A stretch of DNA of 64,000 bases from Flavobacterium sp. N1736 (GCF_025947065.1 NZ_CP109994.1:4898001-4962000), one strand, 5' to 3'; shown: positions 54,240 to 63,576, numbered from the stretch's first letter. Program-made: numbers and translations. Notes: generated from the letters alone by a model not told the origin.

Positions 54240-56006
54240 TTAATGTCTTTGTGGCAAAGAACTATCAAAAATCAAATCTAAACCTCCAGCAATTAAATGC
54301 GCTACTTCCGGACGTTTTTCTTTCAATTGATCTAAATGAACCAGGACTTCCTGCAAAAGCTGTTTCTCTTCTGAATCTTTTAAAAGTTCTGCGATTTCAA
54401 CAGTTAACAACCAATCGGCAGGATGATTATTTTTTAGTTTTTCAAAAACAGATTTAAGCTCAGATTTAGAATCTTTGTTTTCTCTGATCATACGAACCGT
54501 TTGATATAGAACTTCAAGATCGTCACGTTCGTCTGTATGTTTTGCTTTAATAGTAGTTGTTTTTGGAACAGTATTTATAAGATCAAAACTATTGACATCG
54601 GCCGGACCGGAAAAAGCAGAAACTACTTTTTTACCAATTGCCATATCATAATTCCCCCAATCAGGCTGAAACAAAATCGTTTCGCCATGAGTAACGGTAC
54701 AATTTCTAAAACTAATCAGAATAATTTCACCGTGTAAGTTTCTTGAACCTGTAATGATTTCACCTTCAACAATAATACTGCCTTCAAATTCTAGTTTTAC
54801 AGTTTCATTTTCGACAATACTATAGGCTTGCAAGTCTTTTGGACTCATATCTTCAATCGCCAAATTGAACCCTTTTAGTTTCCCAATCGGACTTCCAAAT
54901 CCGTGTGGATGCGTTAAAGTACCGTGACCAACTAATTCTTTTTCGCGATAAGATAAAGCTGTTTTTCCTGTTGTCTGAATGTAAACCGGTTTTCCTTCTT
55001 CTTCCAAAACATTGGTAAAAACACCAGAAATTTGTAAACCTGTACTTAATTCAATTGTTCCCAAAGCATTCGAATGAATTAGTTTTTTAATTCCCGAAAT
55101 TCCTCCGGTTCTTAAAGCCATTTTATTAGCAAATTCTTCCAGAATCAAACTTAAATAAGAGAAATTTGGCGTAACATAAAGTTGAGGCTGTAACTGCGTA
55201 ATATCAAAATTTTGATTCGCAGCCGAAATATCATAAGGGATTTTCTTCACGTTGTCGGTCATGCACCAGGCACTTTCTCCGATAGAAGAAAGTAATCCGG
55301 CACCGTATATTTTTGGGTCTTCGACAGTTCCAATCAAACCGTATTCAACAGTCCACCAATGTAAATTACGAATTTGAGCCATTTCAGACAATTCGCCCAT
55401 ATTGTTTTGTAAATCAGCAACCGCTTTTTCAGCCTCGTCAATTTTTTCCTGTGGTGTATCTTCGGCTTCTTTCAAAATCGAAAGCAAACGAATCGCTTCA
55501 TACATTTGATAATCTTTATGCGATGAAATAGCTTTACAGCCAATTTCGCCAAAGCGGCGCAAATATTCAGCATATTCAGGATTTGCAATAATAGGAGCGT
55601 GACCGGCACCTTCGTGAATAATATCCGGTGCTGGTGTATATTCAATATGTTCTAACTGACGAATATCTGAAGCAATTACCAAAACGTTATAGGCCTGAAA
55701 TTCCATAAAAGCATTTGGCGGAATAAATCCGTCAACGGCAACAGCAGCCCAGCCAATTTCGGTCAGAATTCTGTTCATGCCATACATACTTGGAATTGAA
55801 TCAACTTCGATTCCGGTTTTTTTCAAACCGTCTAAATAAGAATTATGGGCAACTTTCGATAAATAATCTACATTTTTACGCATTACATAACGCCAAACTG
55901 CCTGATTAATTGGCGAATAATCGCTATAATCCTGAGGTTTGATGAATTGCTGTAAATGTTTTGGCAATCTTTCTAATAACGGATTTGTTTCAATAGATGC
56001 ATTCAT
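54240..56006 (-). CDS. Aromatic amino acid hydroxylase (phenylalanine 4-monooxygenase family)
   Basis: A 588-aa non-haem-iron, pterin-dependent monooxygenase. Catalytic domain about residues 1-330: iron-binding HEGAGHAPIIANPEYAEYLR (His131 and His136) with the third ligand Glu in TVEYGLI, and GAGLLSSIGES around 240. The C-terminal about 250 residues are an extra domain without a regulatory ACT pattern at the N-terminus. The usual reaction is Phe + O2 + tetrahydropterin to Tyr. The long C-terminal extension is typical of the Bacteroidota form. Confidence 0.88.
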   Translation of the reverse strand: MNASIETNPLLERLPKHLQQFIKPQDYSDYSPINQAVWRYVMRKNVDYLSKVAHNSYLDGLKKTGIEVDSIPSMYGMNRILTEIGWAAVAVDGFIPPNAFMEFQAYNVLVIASDIRQLEHIEYTPAPDIIHEGAGHAPIIANPEYAEYLRRFGEIGCKAISSHKDYQMYEAIRLLSILKEAEDTPQEKIDEAEKAVADLQNNMGELSEMAQIRNLHWWTVEYGLIGTVEDPKIYGAGLLSSIGESAWCMTDNVKKIPYDISAANQNFDITQLQPQLYVTPNFSYLSLILEEFANKMALRTGGISGIKKLIHSNALGTIELSTGLQISGVFTNVLEEEGKPVYIQTTGKTALSYREKELVGHGTLTHPHGFGSPIGKLKGFNLAIEDMSPKDLQAYSIVENETVKLEFEGSIIVEGEIITGSRNLHGEIILISFRNCTVTHGETILFQPDWGNYDMAIGKKVVSAFSGPADVNSFDLINTVPKTTTIKAKHTDERDDLEVLYQTVRMIRENKDSKSELKSVFEKLKNNHPADWLLTVEIAELLKDSEEKQLLQEVLVHLDQLKEKRPEVAHLIAGGLDLIFDSSLPQRH

Positions 56007-56102
56007 TTTCGAAAACGTTGTAGATTAAGAATGTAAAATTACGAATTTGAATAGCTATTTCCTGAGATTAATTAAAATATTTTTATTTAATAGAATCTTT
56101 TG

Positions 56103-56498
56103 TTACAGTTTTGTTGAATTTTCTGCGTTTCTGAAATATTCAATTTTATGATTGAACATAAAAGCCATATTTGTGGCACGCATTTTTGCTTCTTCAGTAA
56201 CTTCACCTGCGAAAAGAGTATCGATTGATGCGTTAAAAATTTGAATCCAGCGATCAAAATGTGTTTTATCTACAGGTAATTGTTTATGCGGAGGAAAAGG
56301 TGTTCCTGAATATGCGCGGACATCAAATAAAATAGTCTGCCAAAAACCATACATTTTTTGCAAATGCACCGGCCAGCGATCTTGTAATTTGTCGTTAAAA
56401 ATTGGTCCAAGAAGATCGTCTTTTCTAATGTTATCATAAAAAGTATCGACCATCAATTTTATGTCTTCTATGTTTGAAATATCTTTAAGAGTTGCCAT
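56103..56498 (-). CDS. Group III truncated haemoglobin
   Basis: A 131-aa 2-on-2 globin: DTFYDNIRKDDLLGPIFNDK at the B-helix, MYGFWQTILFD, and PVDKTHFDRWIQIFNASIDT, whose His (about residue 79) is the proximal haem ligand. Such proteins bind O2 or NO and are often tied to NO or microaerobic stress. It lies 96 bp upstream of the hydroxylase on the same strand and could be co-transcribed. A TATTTTTG core precedes it. Confidence 0.93.
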   Translation of the reverse strand: MATLKDISNIEDIKLMVDTFYDNIRKDDLLGPIFNDKLQDRWPVHLQKMYGFWQTILFDVRAYSGTPFPPHKQLPVDKTHFDRWIQIFNASIDTLFAGEVTEEAKMRATNMAFMFNHKIEYFRNAENSTKL

Positions 56499-56890
56499 GT
56501 TTTCTAAATAAAATGAATTGCAAAAATACGATATATCATAGTTTACCCTTTCTGATATTTATCATTTGAGTGTTATTTATTTTATAAAATTGAATGTAAA
56601 ATAGGATTTGAACAAACAGAAAATAAAGGTTTATATACTGATTTTATCATTTTATGATTTTTTAAAATACAAAAGTAAGATTATTATGCGATTTATTGTT
56701 TTTAAAATATTAAATATCAATGATTTAATAAAAAAATAGATAAGTTTTTGTAAGGTTAAAATTTCAAAATGATGTGTATTTGTAATGTAAGAAAAATATC
56801 ATTTTAATTAAAATTACTATAATATTGATGAGAATTAATAAAATTAATCTTAAAAAATGAGAAAAAATTAATTATCAAAAACCTTAAAAA
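56499..56890. other. Divergent intergenic region haemoglobin/GH30
   Basis: 392 very AT-rich bp with start regions of both flanking genes. Apart from the -7 core at 56521-56528 I see no clear motif, hairpin or ORF. The GH30 promoter was not identified. Confidence 0.6.
56521..56528 (-). promoter_or_regulatory. -7 promoter core for the truncated haemoglobin gene
   Basis: Minus-strand TATTTTTG fits TAnnTTTG, 22 nt before the start codon. Confidence 0.5.
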
Positions 56891-59032
56891 ATGAACAAAA
56901 CTACCCAAAAACCACAAAACCGAATGAAACTTATAATAATGTTTTGCATTATTATGATTTCATTAATGACTAAAACAACAGCACAGACTGTTACGCCCTG
57001 GATTACTTCAGGCGATCAAACAAGATTATTACAACAACAAGGTACTGTAAGCTTTGGTACAAATTCAGGATCTAATCCTTCTACAGTCACTGTAAACCCT
57101 TCAACAACCTATCAAACTATGGATGGTTTTGGATACACACTTACAGAAGGAAGCTGCGAAGTTATTAGCGGAATGGCTGCTACACAACAAAATCAGTTAT
57201 TGAATGATTTGTATAATCCAACTACAGGATTAAACGCAAGTGTTGTTCGTATTAGTATAGGAGCTTCAGATTTAAGCAGTTCTTCGTACAGTTATAACGA
57301 AACTTCGGGCGATGTAAATATGAATAATTTTAGTTTGAACGGACCAGATTTAACGTATTTAGTTCCCATTCTAAAAAAGATAAAATTAATTAATCCAAAT
57401 ATTAAAATATTGGCAACTCCGTGGTCAGCACCACGCTGGATGAAAACCAATAATTCTTGGTTTGGCGGAAATTTACAAACACAATATTATGCGGCTTATG
57501 CCCGATATTTTGTGAAATATTTTGATGCCATGCAGGCACAGGGAATTTCGATTTGGGGAATCACGCCTCAAAACGAACCTGAAAATCCAAATAACGAACC
57601 AAGTATGCTGATGAATTCTACAGAACAAAAGAATTTTATTAATCAACAGCTTGGTCCTCAGATGGCATCCGCAGGTTATGGAAATATAAAAATCATAGCT
57701 TTTGATCATAATTGTGATAATACAGCGTATCCAATTGATGTTTTAAATAATAGCGGTTATGTTGATGGAGCAGCTTTTCATTTGTATTTAGGAAACATTT
57801 CGGCTATGTCAACAGTGCGAAATGCAACAAATAAAAATGTTTATTTCACGGAACAATATACAGGATCAGGAGGAAGTTTTGGCGGAGATTTTGGCTGGCA
57901 CATGCAAAATGTTGTTATTGGAAGCACAAATAACTGGTCAAAAACAGTTCTGGAATGGAATGCAGCAAATAATTCAAGCCTTGGTCCGCGTACTCCGGGC
58001 GGATGCAGCACTTGTTTAGGAGCAATTACAGTAAACAATAGTACAAGTTATACAAAAAATGTAGCGTATTATATTATTGGGCAAATCTCAAAATTTGTAA
58101 AACCGGGTGCTCTAAGAATCAGTTCTTCAAGTACAAATGGATCTATTGTTTCTGCCGGATTTAAAAATCCTGACGGATCTATTGCACTTGTAATTTATAA
58201 TTCCGGATCAGCAAATGCAATCAAAGTTGTTTCAGGAACATCTGCGTTTAATTATACAGTTCCTGCTTCATCTGCGGTAACATTTACCTGGGGAGCAGGA
58301 ACACCGCCTGTTACAGGTTTGCCGGGATATTATAATATCATTTCAAGAAATAGTAATAAAGGTTTGGATGTGGCAGATAATGCAACAACAAGCGGAAGCC
58401 GTATTCAGCAATATGATGTTACAGGCGGTGGCGGAAATAATCAACGCTGGAAATTTGTATCTGACGGAAGCGGCAATTACTACATTATTGTAAAATCTAT
58501 CGGATTGTATCTTGCAGTTGAGAATAATGGCGCGACAGACGGACTAAAAGTACAGCAAAGAACATTGTCTGCTTCAAACGAATTTAAATGGACCGTTACA
58601 AGTCTTGGAGATGGTTATTATAAAATCATCAATTTGAATAGCGGAAAATCATTAGATGTCGAAAATGTTTCTACGGCAAATGGCGCAAATATTCAGGTTT
58701 GGTCGTATACAGGAGGTTTAAATCAGCAATGGCAATTAGTACAGGTTGAATCTACAGCTAAAAAAGTTGCAGTAGAAGAAGTTAATTCTCCATCTGATTT
58801 ATCTGTTTATATAAATACATCAAACGACTATTTAAAAATTAATACACCAAATTCAGGTTCGGGGCAGGTTGAGATTTATTCGGTAACGGGTCAGATTTTG
58901 CTGAAAAGTACGATTGATTTTGTAAGTGGAAATGAAACAGAAGTTGATATTTCAAAATTATCAAAAGGATTATATATTGTTAAAGTTACTGATAGCAAAG
59001 GTTCACATTCTAAGAAAGTGGCTAAAAAATAG
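56891..59032 (+). CDS. Secreted GH30 glycosidase with ricin lectin and T9SS tail
   Basis: A 713-aa protein. Signal peptide at about 12-32 (MKLIIMFCIIMISLMTKTTA). The GH30 catalytic domain (about 35-475) has YQTMDGFGYTLTEGSCEVIS, an NEP motif with acid/base Glu229 and nucleophile Glu321 in YFTEQYTGS. A ricin-type beta-trefoil (about 480-620) contains QQYDVTGGGGNNQRWKF and QVWSYTGGLNQQWQL. The C-terminal T9SS type A sorting domain (about 640-713) contains VEIYSVTGQILLK and KGLYIVKVTDSKG and ends VAKK. It is exported by type IX secretion; likely substrates are glucans, glucosylceramides or xylans, not resolved from sequence. Confidence 0.92.
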   Translation: MNKTTQKPQNRMKLIIMFCIIMISLMTKTTAQTVTPWITSGDQTRLLQQQGTVSFGTNSGSNPSTVTVNPSTTYQTMDGFGYTLTEGSCEVISGMAATQQNQLLNDLYNPTTGLNASVVRISIGASDLSSSSYSYNETSGDVNMNNFSLNGPDLTYLVPILKKIKLINPNIKILATPWSAPRWMKTNNSWFGGNLQTQYYAAYARYFVKYFDAMQAQGISIWGITPQNEPENPNNEPSMLMNSTEQKNFINQQLGPQMASAGYGNIKIIAFDHNCDNTAYPIDVLNNSGYVDGAAFHLYLGNISAMSTVRNATNKNVYFTEQYTGSGGSFGGDFGWHMQNVVIGSTNNWSKTVLEWNAANNSSLGPRTPGGCSTCLGAITVNNSTSYTKNVAYYIIGQISKFVKPGALRISSSSTNGSIVSAGFKNPDGSIALVIYNSGSANAIKVVSGTSAFNYTVPASSAVTFTWGAGTPPVTGLPGYYNIISRNSNKGLDVADNATTSGSRIQQYDVTGGGGNNQRWKFVSDGSGNYYIIVKSIGLYLAVENNGATDGLKVQQRTLSASNEFKWTVTSLGDGYYKIINLNSGKSLDVENVSTANGANIQVWSYTGGLNQQWQLVQVESTAKKVAVEEVNSPSDLSVYINTSNDYLKINTPNSGSGQVEIYSVTGQILLKSTIDFVSGNETEVDISKLSKGLYIVKVTDSKGSHSKKVAKK

Positions 59033-59074
59033 TTTTTATATTTCTGAATTCAATTAGTAATTTTATATTGAGTG

Positions 59075-59116
59075 AAAAGGCTGTCTGATATTATTTCAGG
59101 CAGCCTTTTGTTTTTT
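59075..59116. terminator. Bidirectional terminator between GH30 and ilvA
   Basis: AAAAGGCTGTCTGA and TTCAGGCAGCCTTTT form a stem of about 14 bp with one mismatch around TATTAT. TTTTGTTTTTT follows on the plus strand, and the complementary A-tract serves ilvA on the minus strand. Confidence 0.85.
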
Positions 59117-60359
59117 AACCAATTAACTGTGTAAACAAATCCTGATTGTCATTTAAGTACTGAAACTCAAATCCGTTTTTTGTCATATTTAGTTTAATAT
59201 TCATAATGTCTTTTTTGTTTTTCAATTCTAAACCAACAACTACAGAACCTACTTCGCGATTGTTTTTTTTATGAAACTGAAAATAAGTAATGTCATCATC
59301 GGGACCTAAAATGTTATTTACAAATTCTTTTAAAGCTCCCGGACGCTGTGGAAACTGAATCATAAAGTAGTGCATTAAACCTTCATAAAGTAAAGAGCGT
59401 TCTTTTATTTCGGCAGTTCTTTCAATGTCATTATTGCTTCCGCTTACTACACAAACCACTTTTTTGCCTTTTATTTTGTCTTTGTAAAAATCTAAAGCAG
59501 CAATTGTTAATGCGCCTGCAGGTTCTACAACCATAGCTTCTTCATTGTATAATCGTAGAATTGTAGTGCAGACTTTTCCTTCGGGAACGAGAATAATATC
59601 ATCCAGATTATTTCGGCAAATGTCAAAAGTCATATCTCCAACCTGTTTTACGGCGGCGCCATCAACAAATTTATCTATTGTTTTGAGTGCTGTATTTTTA
59701 TTTTCGGCAATAGAAGTTTTCATTGAAGGAGCGCCTTTTGGTTCAACCCCAATAATTTTTGTATTCGGACTCAAATGTTTAAAAACTTCAGATAATCCTG
59801 AAGCAAGTCCACCGCCGCCAATCGGAACAAAAACATAATCAATAGGTTCTTTAAAGCTTTCTAGAATTTCTAAACCAACAGTTCCCTGACCGGCGATTAC
59901 TTTTTCATCATCAAAAGGATGAATGAAAGTTTTGTGATTTTTAATAGCGTCTGCAGTTGCCGATGCATAGGCATCATCAAAAGTATCTCCTGTAAGAACA
60001 ATTTCTACAAAGGATTTTCCAAACAATTGCACTTGTTTTACTTTTTGTTTTGGAGTAGTTTTTGGCATATAAATTTTGCCTTTTATCTGAAGTAAATGAC
60101 AGGAATAAGCAACGCCCTGAGCATGATTGCCGGCACTTGCACAAACAATTCCAGTTGCTTTTTCAGTATCTTTTAACGAAGAAATTTTGTTGTAAGCACC
60201 TCTAATTTTATACGACCGAACAATTTGTAAATCTTCTCTTTTTAATAAAACAGTCGATTTAAATTCTTCTGAAAGATTCAAATTTTGTGTGAGTGGTGTA
60301 GCGGCAACCACATTTTCAAGTTGCTTTTTTGCGGCAAGTACTTCGTTAAATAGATTCAT
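59115..60359 (-). CDS. ilvA: Threonine ammonia-lyase (threonine deaminase)
   Basis: A 414-aa PLP enzyme converting threonine to 2-oxobutyrate, the first step of isoleucine synthesis. The PLP lysine is in VRSYKIRGAYN (Lys51). Other motifs are CASAGNHAQGVAYS, GTVGLEIL and VPIGGGGLASGLS. The C-terminal about 90 residues form the regulatory ACT-like domain (HYFMIQFPQRPGALKEFVNN). I start at ATG 60359; an in-frame GTG at 60398 would extend into the 18-bp inverted repeat. An isoleucine-rich leader and a terminator sit upstream, so expression is probably attenuated by isoleucine supply. Confidence 0.96.
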   Translation of the reverse strand: MNLFNEVLAAKKQLENVVAATPLTQNLNLSEEFKSTVLLKREDLQIVRSYKIRGAYNKISSLKDTEKATGIVCASAGNHAQGVAYSCHLLQIKGKIYMPKTTPKQKVKQVQLFGKSFVEIVLTGDTFDDAYASATADAIKNHKTFIHPFDDEKVIAGQGTVGLEILESFKEPIDYVFVPIGGGGLASGLSEVFKHLSPNTKIIGVEPKGAPSMKTSIAENKNTALKTIDKFVDGAAVKQVGDMTFDICRNNLDDIILVPEGKVCTTILRLYNEEAMVVEPAGALTIAALDFYKDKIKGKKVVCVVSGSNNDIERTAEIKERSLLYEGLMHYFMIQFPQRPGALKEFVNNILGPDDDITYFQFHKKNNREVGSVVVGLELKNKKDIMNIKLNMTKNGFEFQYLNDNQDLFTQLIG

Positions 60360-60390
60360 GATAGTGTCTTTTTGTGAACTGGTTTTTTCT

Positions 60391-60437
60391 TTTGCCACAG
60401 ATTAAAAATTCTTATTATCTTTTTAATCTGTGGCAAA
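60391..60437. repeat. Perfect 18-bp inverted repeat upstream of ilvA
   Basis: TTTGCCACAGATTAAAAA (60391-60408) and TTTTTAATCTGTGGCAAA (60420-60437) are exact reverse complements around 11 nt. It lies between the attenuator terminator and the ilvA start codon and would form a stable hairpin in the mRNA 5' region. Confidence 0.9.
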
Positions 60438-60447
60438 ATATTTAAAT

Positions 60448-60475
60448 AAAAAAACCTCCCGATTTGGGAGGTTTT
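60448..60475 (-). terminator. Attenuator terminator of ilvA
   Basis: On the minus strand AAAACCTCCC-AAATC-GGGAGGTTTT followed by TTTATTT. It lies 42 nt after the leader peptide stop. The upstream segment GAGGTGTTATA (minus strand of 60503-60513) can pair with TATAAAACCTC (60468-60478) at 10 of 11 positions, an alternative structure that would prevent termination. Confidence 0.88.
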
Positions 60476-60517
60476 ATAAATTGTATTTTGTTTACTTATT
60501 TATATAACACCTCGCCA

Positions 60518-60577
60518 TCATTGCCCAATTGCAATAATGCTAATAATAGCGATAATAATGTTATTAAAGTTTGTCAT
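60518..60577 (-). CDS. Isoleucine-rich leader peptide of the ilvA attenuator
   Basis: A 20-codon ORF translating to MTNFNNIIIAIISIIAIGQ: eight isoleucines among 19 residues, in runs of 3, 2, 2 and 1. It starts about 13 nt after the predicted transcription start and ends 42 nt before the terminator. By analogy with enterobacterial ilv leaders, ribosome stalling at Ile codons when Ile-tRNA is scarce would favour the antiterminator and allow ilvA transcription. Confidence 0.85.
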   Translation of the reverse strand: MTNFNNIIIAIISIIAIGQ

Positions 60578-60596
60578 TTTTTTGTTGTCTGAATAA

Positions 60597-60628
60597 CAAA
60601 TGTATAAATTATTTTGAGAAGTAGTCAA
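60597..60628 (-). promoter_or_regulatory. Promoter of the ilvA leader
   Basis: Minus-strand TTG (60628-60626), 21-bp spacer, TACATTTG (60604-60597), a good Bacteroidota -33/-7 pair placed 20 nt before the leader peptide start. Confidence 0.7.
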
Positions 60629-60674
60629 TAACTTTTTTTAGTTTTTACAAAAAACTGAAAACTGAAACTGAAAA

Positions 60675-61211
60675 CTATTTTTTAACCGGAGGATATTGAG
60701 CCAAAACTTTGCTTACAATTTCTTGTACTTTTGCGTCTTTTTTATCAACGTTTTTTGTTAAAGTTCCAACACCTTCACCTTGCCAGATCATTTCTTTCTT
60801 TTTAGCATCGATTAAATCAATGAATAAAGTTCCTTCTGTAGAAGTTGAAACAGTAGTCTGGTTTCCGTACATCATGTAAGGATTCCATCCCCAGCCCCAA
60901 CCGTAACCCCAACCGGCGCTGAATTGGTTTACATTTACCTGTTCTCTTGATTTAGTAAAAATGTTTACTAATAAATCAGGATTTTCGCTTTTGGTAAAAC
61001 CTTTTGCCTGCAATTCAGTATCTATTGCGTGAAGAATACGTCTTTTATCCAAATCAGAAATTTCAACCTTGTCAATTCCCGGCTTAAAGAAAGCATAAGT
61101 TTTATAAGGCGTAAAATCTACGTTTTTGTCGTAATCAGAATAAACACTAACCGTGCTGCAAGAGGCTAAAAGTAAAAGCAGAAAAATGGGTACTAATTTG
61201 AATGTTTTCAT
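60675..61211 (-). CDS. DUF4136-domain lipoprotein
   Basis: About 178 aa from MKTFKLVPIFLLLLLASCST, a lipoprotein signal with Cys at 18; an upstream in-frame start at 61235 adds eight residues before it. The mature part fits DUF4136: VYSDYDKNVDFTPYKTYAFF, DKRRILHAIDTELQAKGFTK, NPDLLVNIFTKSREQVNV, and GTLFIDLIDAKKKEMIWQGE near the end. A Gly/Trp/Tyr-rich insert (GWGYGWGWGWNPYMMYG) lies in the middle. Outer-membrane or periplasmic; function unknown. It ends 97 nt before the ilvA leader, which is read on the same strand. Confidence 0.9.
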   Translation of the reverse strand: MKTFKLVPIFLLLLLASCSTVSVYSDYDKNVDFTPYKTYAFFKPGIDKVEISDLDKRRILHAIDTELQAKGFTKSENPDLLVNIFTKSREQVNVNQFSAGWGYGWGWGWNPYMMYGNQTTVSTSTEGTLFIDLIDAKKKEMIWQGEGVGTLTKNVDKKDAKVQEIVSKVLAQYPPVKK

Positions 61212-61261
61212 ATAATTAAGTTTTAATGTTCTCATTTTTAAATAAATAAGAAAACTTTAGG

Positions 61262-63238
61262 CTAAAATAAACTTTCGTCTACTATATTAGGTAAAGTTAC
61301 TTTTAGTAAAGGCTGAACTTCCATTGCTCTTTTTATAGCAAAAATAGCTTCGTCATTTCGGGCCCAGCTTCGTCTTGAAATCCCGTTGTTAACATCCCAG
61401 AAAAGCATTGATGCTAAACGCTTTGAAGCCTCTTTAGAACCATCAAGAACCATACCAAATCCGCCGTTAATAACCTCTCCCCAGCCAACTCCGCCGCCAT
61501 TATGAATCGATACCCAGGTTGCACCTCTAAAGCTGTCGCCAATCACGTTTTGAATCGCCATATCTGCCGTAAAACGAGATCCGTCATAAATGTTTGACGT
61601 CTCTCTGTAAGGAGAATCCGTTCCTGAAACATCATGATGATCACGGCCTAAAACCACAGTTCCAATTTCGCCTTTTGCAATCGCCTGATTAAAAGCTTCT
61701 GCAATTTTAATTCGACCTTCGGCATCAGCATAAAGAATTCTTGCCTGAGAACCTACAACCAATTTATTTTCCTGCGCACCTTTAATCCATTTAATATTAT
61801 CCTGCATTTGCTGCTGAATTTCATTTGGAGCTGTTTTTGCCAATTCTTCTAAAACCTGACTTGCAATGTTATCTGTTTTTTGTAAATCTTCTGGTTTTCC
61901 AGATGTACAAACCCATCTAAAAGGACCAAAACCGTAATCAAAACACATTGGTCCCATAATATCCTGAACGTAACTCGGATATTTAAAATCGATATTATTC
62001 TCCGCCATTACATCTGCTCCGGCGCGGGAAGCTTCTAATAAAAAGGCATTTCCGTAATCAAAAAAGTAAGTACCTTTTGCGGTATGTTTGTTAATTGCTT
62101 TCGCTTGACGACGCAACGATTCCTGTACTTTTTCTTTGAATAATTCAGGATTGTTTGCCATCATTTCGTTCGCTTCTTCAAATGAAATCCCAACCGGATA
62201 ATAACCGCCAGCCCAAGGATTATGAAGCGAAGTTTGATCTGAACCTAAATCAATTTTGATATTTTCTTTGTCAAAACATTCCCAAACATCAACCACATTT
62301 CCTAAATAAGCAATCGAAACCACTTCTTTATTGGCTTTCGCCGAATGGACTCTTTTAACCAATTCTTCTGTCGAAGTTACGATTTCATTAATCCAGCCTT
62401 GTTCGTGACGAATCTTGGTAATTTTTGGATTTACTTCGGCGCAGACCGTAATACAACCTGCAATATTTCCGGCTTTTGGCTGCGCGCCAGACATTCCGCC
62501 AAGACCTGAAGTTACAAATAAATTGCCTTCAGGATTTAATTTTATTTTTCTGAAACCATTCAAAACCGTAATCGTAGTTCCGTGTACAATTCCTTGAGGA
62601 CCAATATACATATAACTTCCTGCCGTCATTTGTCCGTATTGCGAAACGCCCAAAGCATTCATTTTTTCCCAATCGTCCGGTTTAGAATAATTTGGGATCA
62701 CCATTCCGTTTGTAACCACGACTCTAGGCGCTTCTGAATGCGAAGGAAATAATCCCATCGGATGACCTGAATACATAGTTAAAGTCTGCTCGTTTGTCAT
62801 TTCAGACAAATATTGCATCGTTAATAAATACTGTGCCCAGTTCTGGAAAACAGCTCCGTTACCGCCATACGTAATTAATTCATGCGGATGCTGCGCCACA
62901 GCATAATCCAGATTGTTCTGAATCATGTGCATAATCGCTTTTGCCTGCAAAGATTTTCCCGGATATTCGTCAATTGGGCGCGCGTACATTCTGTAATCAG
63001 GACGTAAACGATACATATAGATACGACCGTATTTTTCTAATTCTTCTGAAAATTCCTTGATTAATTCAGCATGATGTTTAGCTTCAAAATAACGCAAAGC
63101 ATTTTTTAAAGCCAGTTTTTTTTCTTCTGCCGAAAGGATTTCTTTTCTTTTTGGCGCATGGTTAATCGCTAAATCGTATGCTGCCTTTGGAGGTAATATA
63201 CTTGGTATTCCTTGTTGTATTTGTTCTTTAAAAGTCAT
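61262..63238 (-). CDS. hutU: Urocanate hydratase
   Basis: About 658 aa starting at MTFKEQIQQGIPSILPP; the upstream in-frame start at 63313 would translate an intergenic palindrome. It converts urocanate to imidazolonepropionate with NAD+ as cofactor in histidine degradation. Hallmarks: ITYGGNGAVFQNWAQYLLTM, MYSGHPMGLFPSHSEAPRVV, SGLGGMSGAQPKAG, DIMGPMCFDYGFGPFRWVCT, HHDVSGTDSPYRETSN. It is longer than the E. coli-type enzyme (about 555 aa), as usual for this lineage. No other hut genes are in the window. Confidence 0.96.
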   Translation of the reverse strand: MTFKEQIQQGIPSILPPKAAYDLAINHAPKRKEILSAEEKKLALKNALRYFEAKHHAELIKEFSEELEKYGRIYMYRLRPDYRMYARPIDEYPGKSLQAKAIMHMIQNNLDYAVAQHPHELITYGGNGAVFQNWAQYLLTMQYLSEMTNEQTLTMYSGHPMGLFPSHSEAPRVVVTNGMVIPNYSKPDDWEKMNALGVSQYGQMTAGSYMYIGPQGIVHGTTITVLNGFRKIKLNPEGNLFVTSGLGGMSGAQPKAGNIAGCITVCAEVNPKITKIRHEQGWINEIVTSTEELVKRVHSAKANKEVVSIAYLGNVVDVWECFDKENIKIDLGSDQTSLHNPWAGGYYPVGISFEEANEMMANNPELFKEKVQESLRRQAKAINKHTAKGTYFFDYGNAFLLEASRAGADVMAENNIDFKYPSYVQDIMGPMCFDYGFGPFRWVCTSGKPEDLQKTDNIASQVLEELAKTAPNEIQQQMQDNIKWIKGAQENKLVVGSQARILYADAEGRIKIAEAFNQAIAKGEIGTVVLGRDHHDVSGTDSPYRETSNIYDGSRFTADMAIQNVIGDSFRGATWVSIHNGGGVGWGEVINGGFGMVLDGSKEASKRLASMLFWDVNNGISRRSWARNDEAIFAIKRAMEVQPLLKVTLPNIVDESLF

Positions 63239-63259
63239 TTTTTTTATTTTAGATTTTAG

Positions 63260-63275
63260 TCCCGAAGCCTCGGGA
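63260..63275. repeat. TCCCGAAGCYTCGGGA palindrome
   Basis: TCCCGAAGCCTCGGGA between hutU and the DUF5522 gene; related copies occur at 42356-42371 and, inside GSCFA, at 45202-45213. Confidence 0.75.
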
Positions 63276-63390
63276 TAGATTTTAGATTTTTTTGAATCCG
63301 AATAATCAAACAACTAAATTAATTTAAGGTTAGTTTTAATGTAAGATTCACTTTGAAAAGAATTATCTCATTATCAAATTGGCACATTCT

Positions 63391-63576
63391 CTAATTAGCT
63401 TTCTTCTTTATTTCCCCGGTTCGTTTATCAAATCCATACGGACAATGACGGCAACCACTTTTACAGCAATATCCACGTTTTAAATGGTGTTTTTCAGTAA
63501 AGCATTTGTAACCTTCTGGTGTATAATAAAAATCTTCACCTTCGATTAATTTATTTTCATTACTTTGCTCTTTCAT
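63391..63576 (-). CDS. DUF5522-domain small cysteine-rich protein
   Basis: A 61-aa protein with EGEDFYYTPEGYKCFTEKHH, then KRGYCCKSGCRHCPYGFDKR. The CC...C..C cluster (about residues 37-46) suggests metal binding. Family members occur widely in Bacteroidota; function unknown. A clear ATG start, separated by about 150 bp of repeat-containing sequence from hutU, and divergent from the last gene. Confidence 0.88.
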   Translation of the reverse strand: MKEQSNENKLIEGEDFYYTPEGYKCFTEKHHLKRGYCCKSGCRHCPYGFDKRTGEIKKKAN

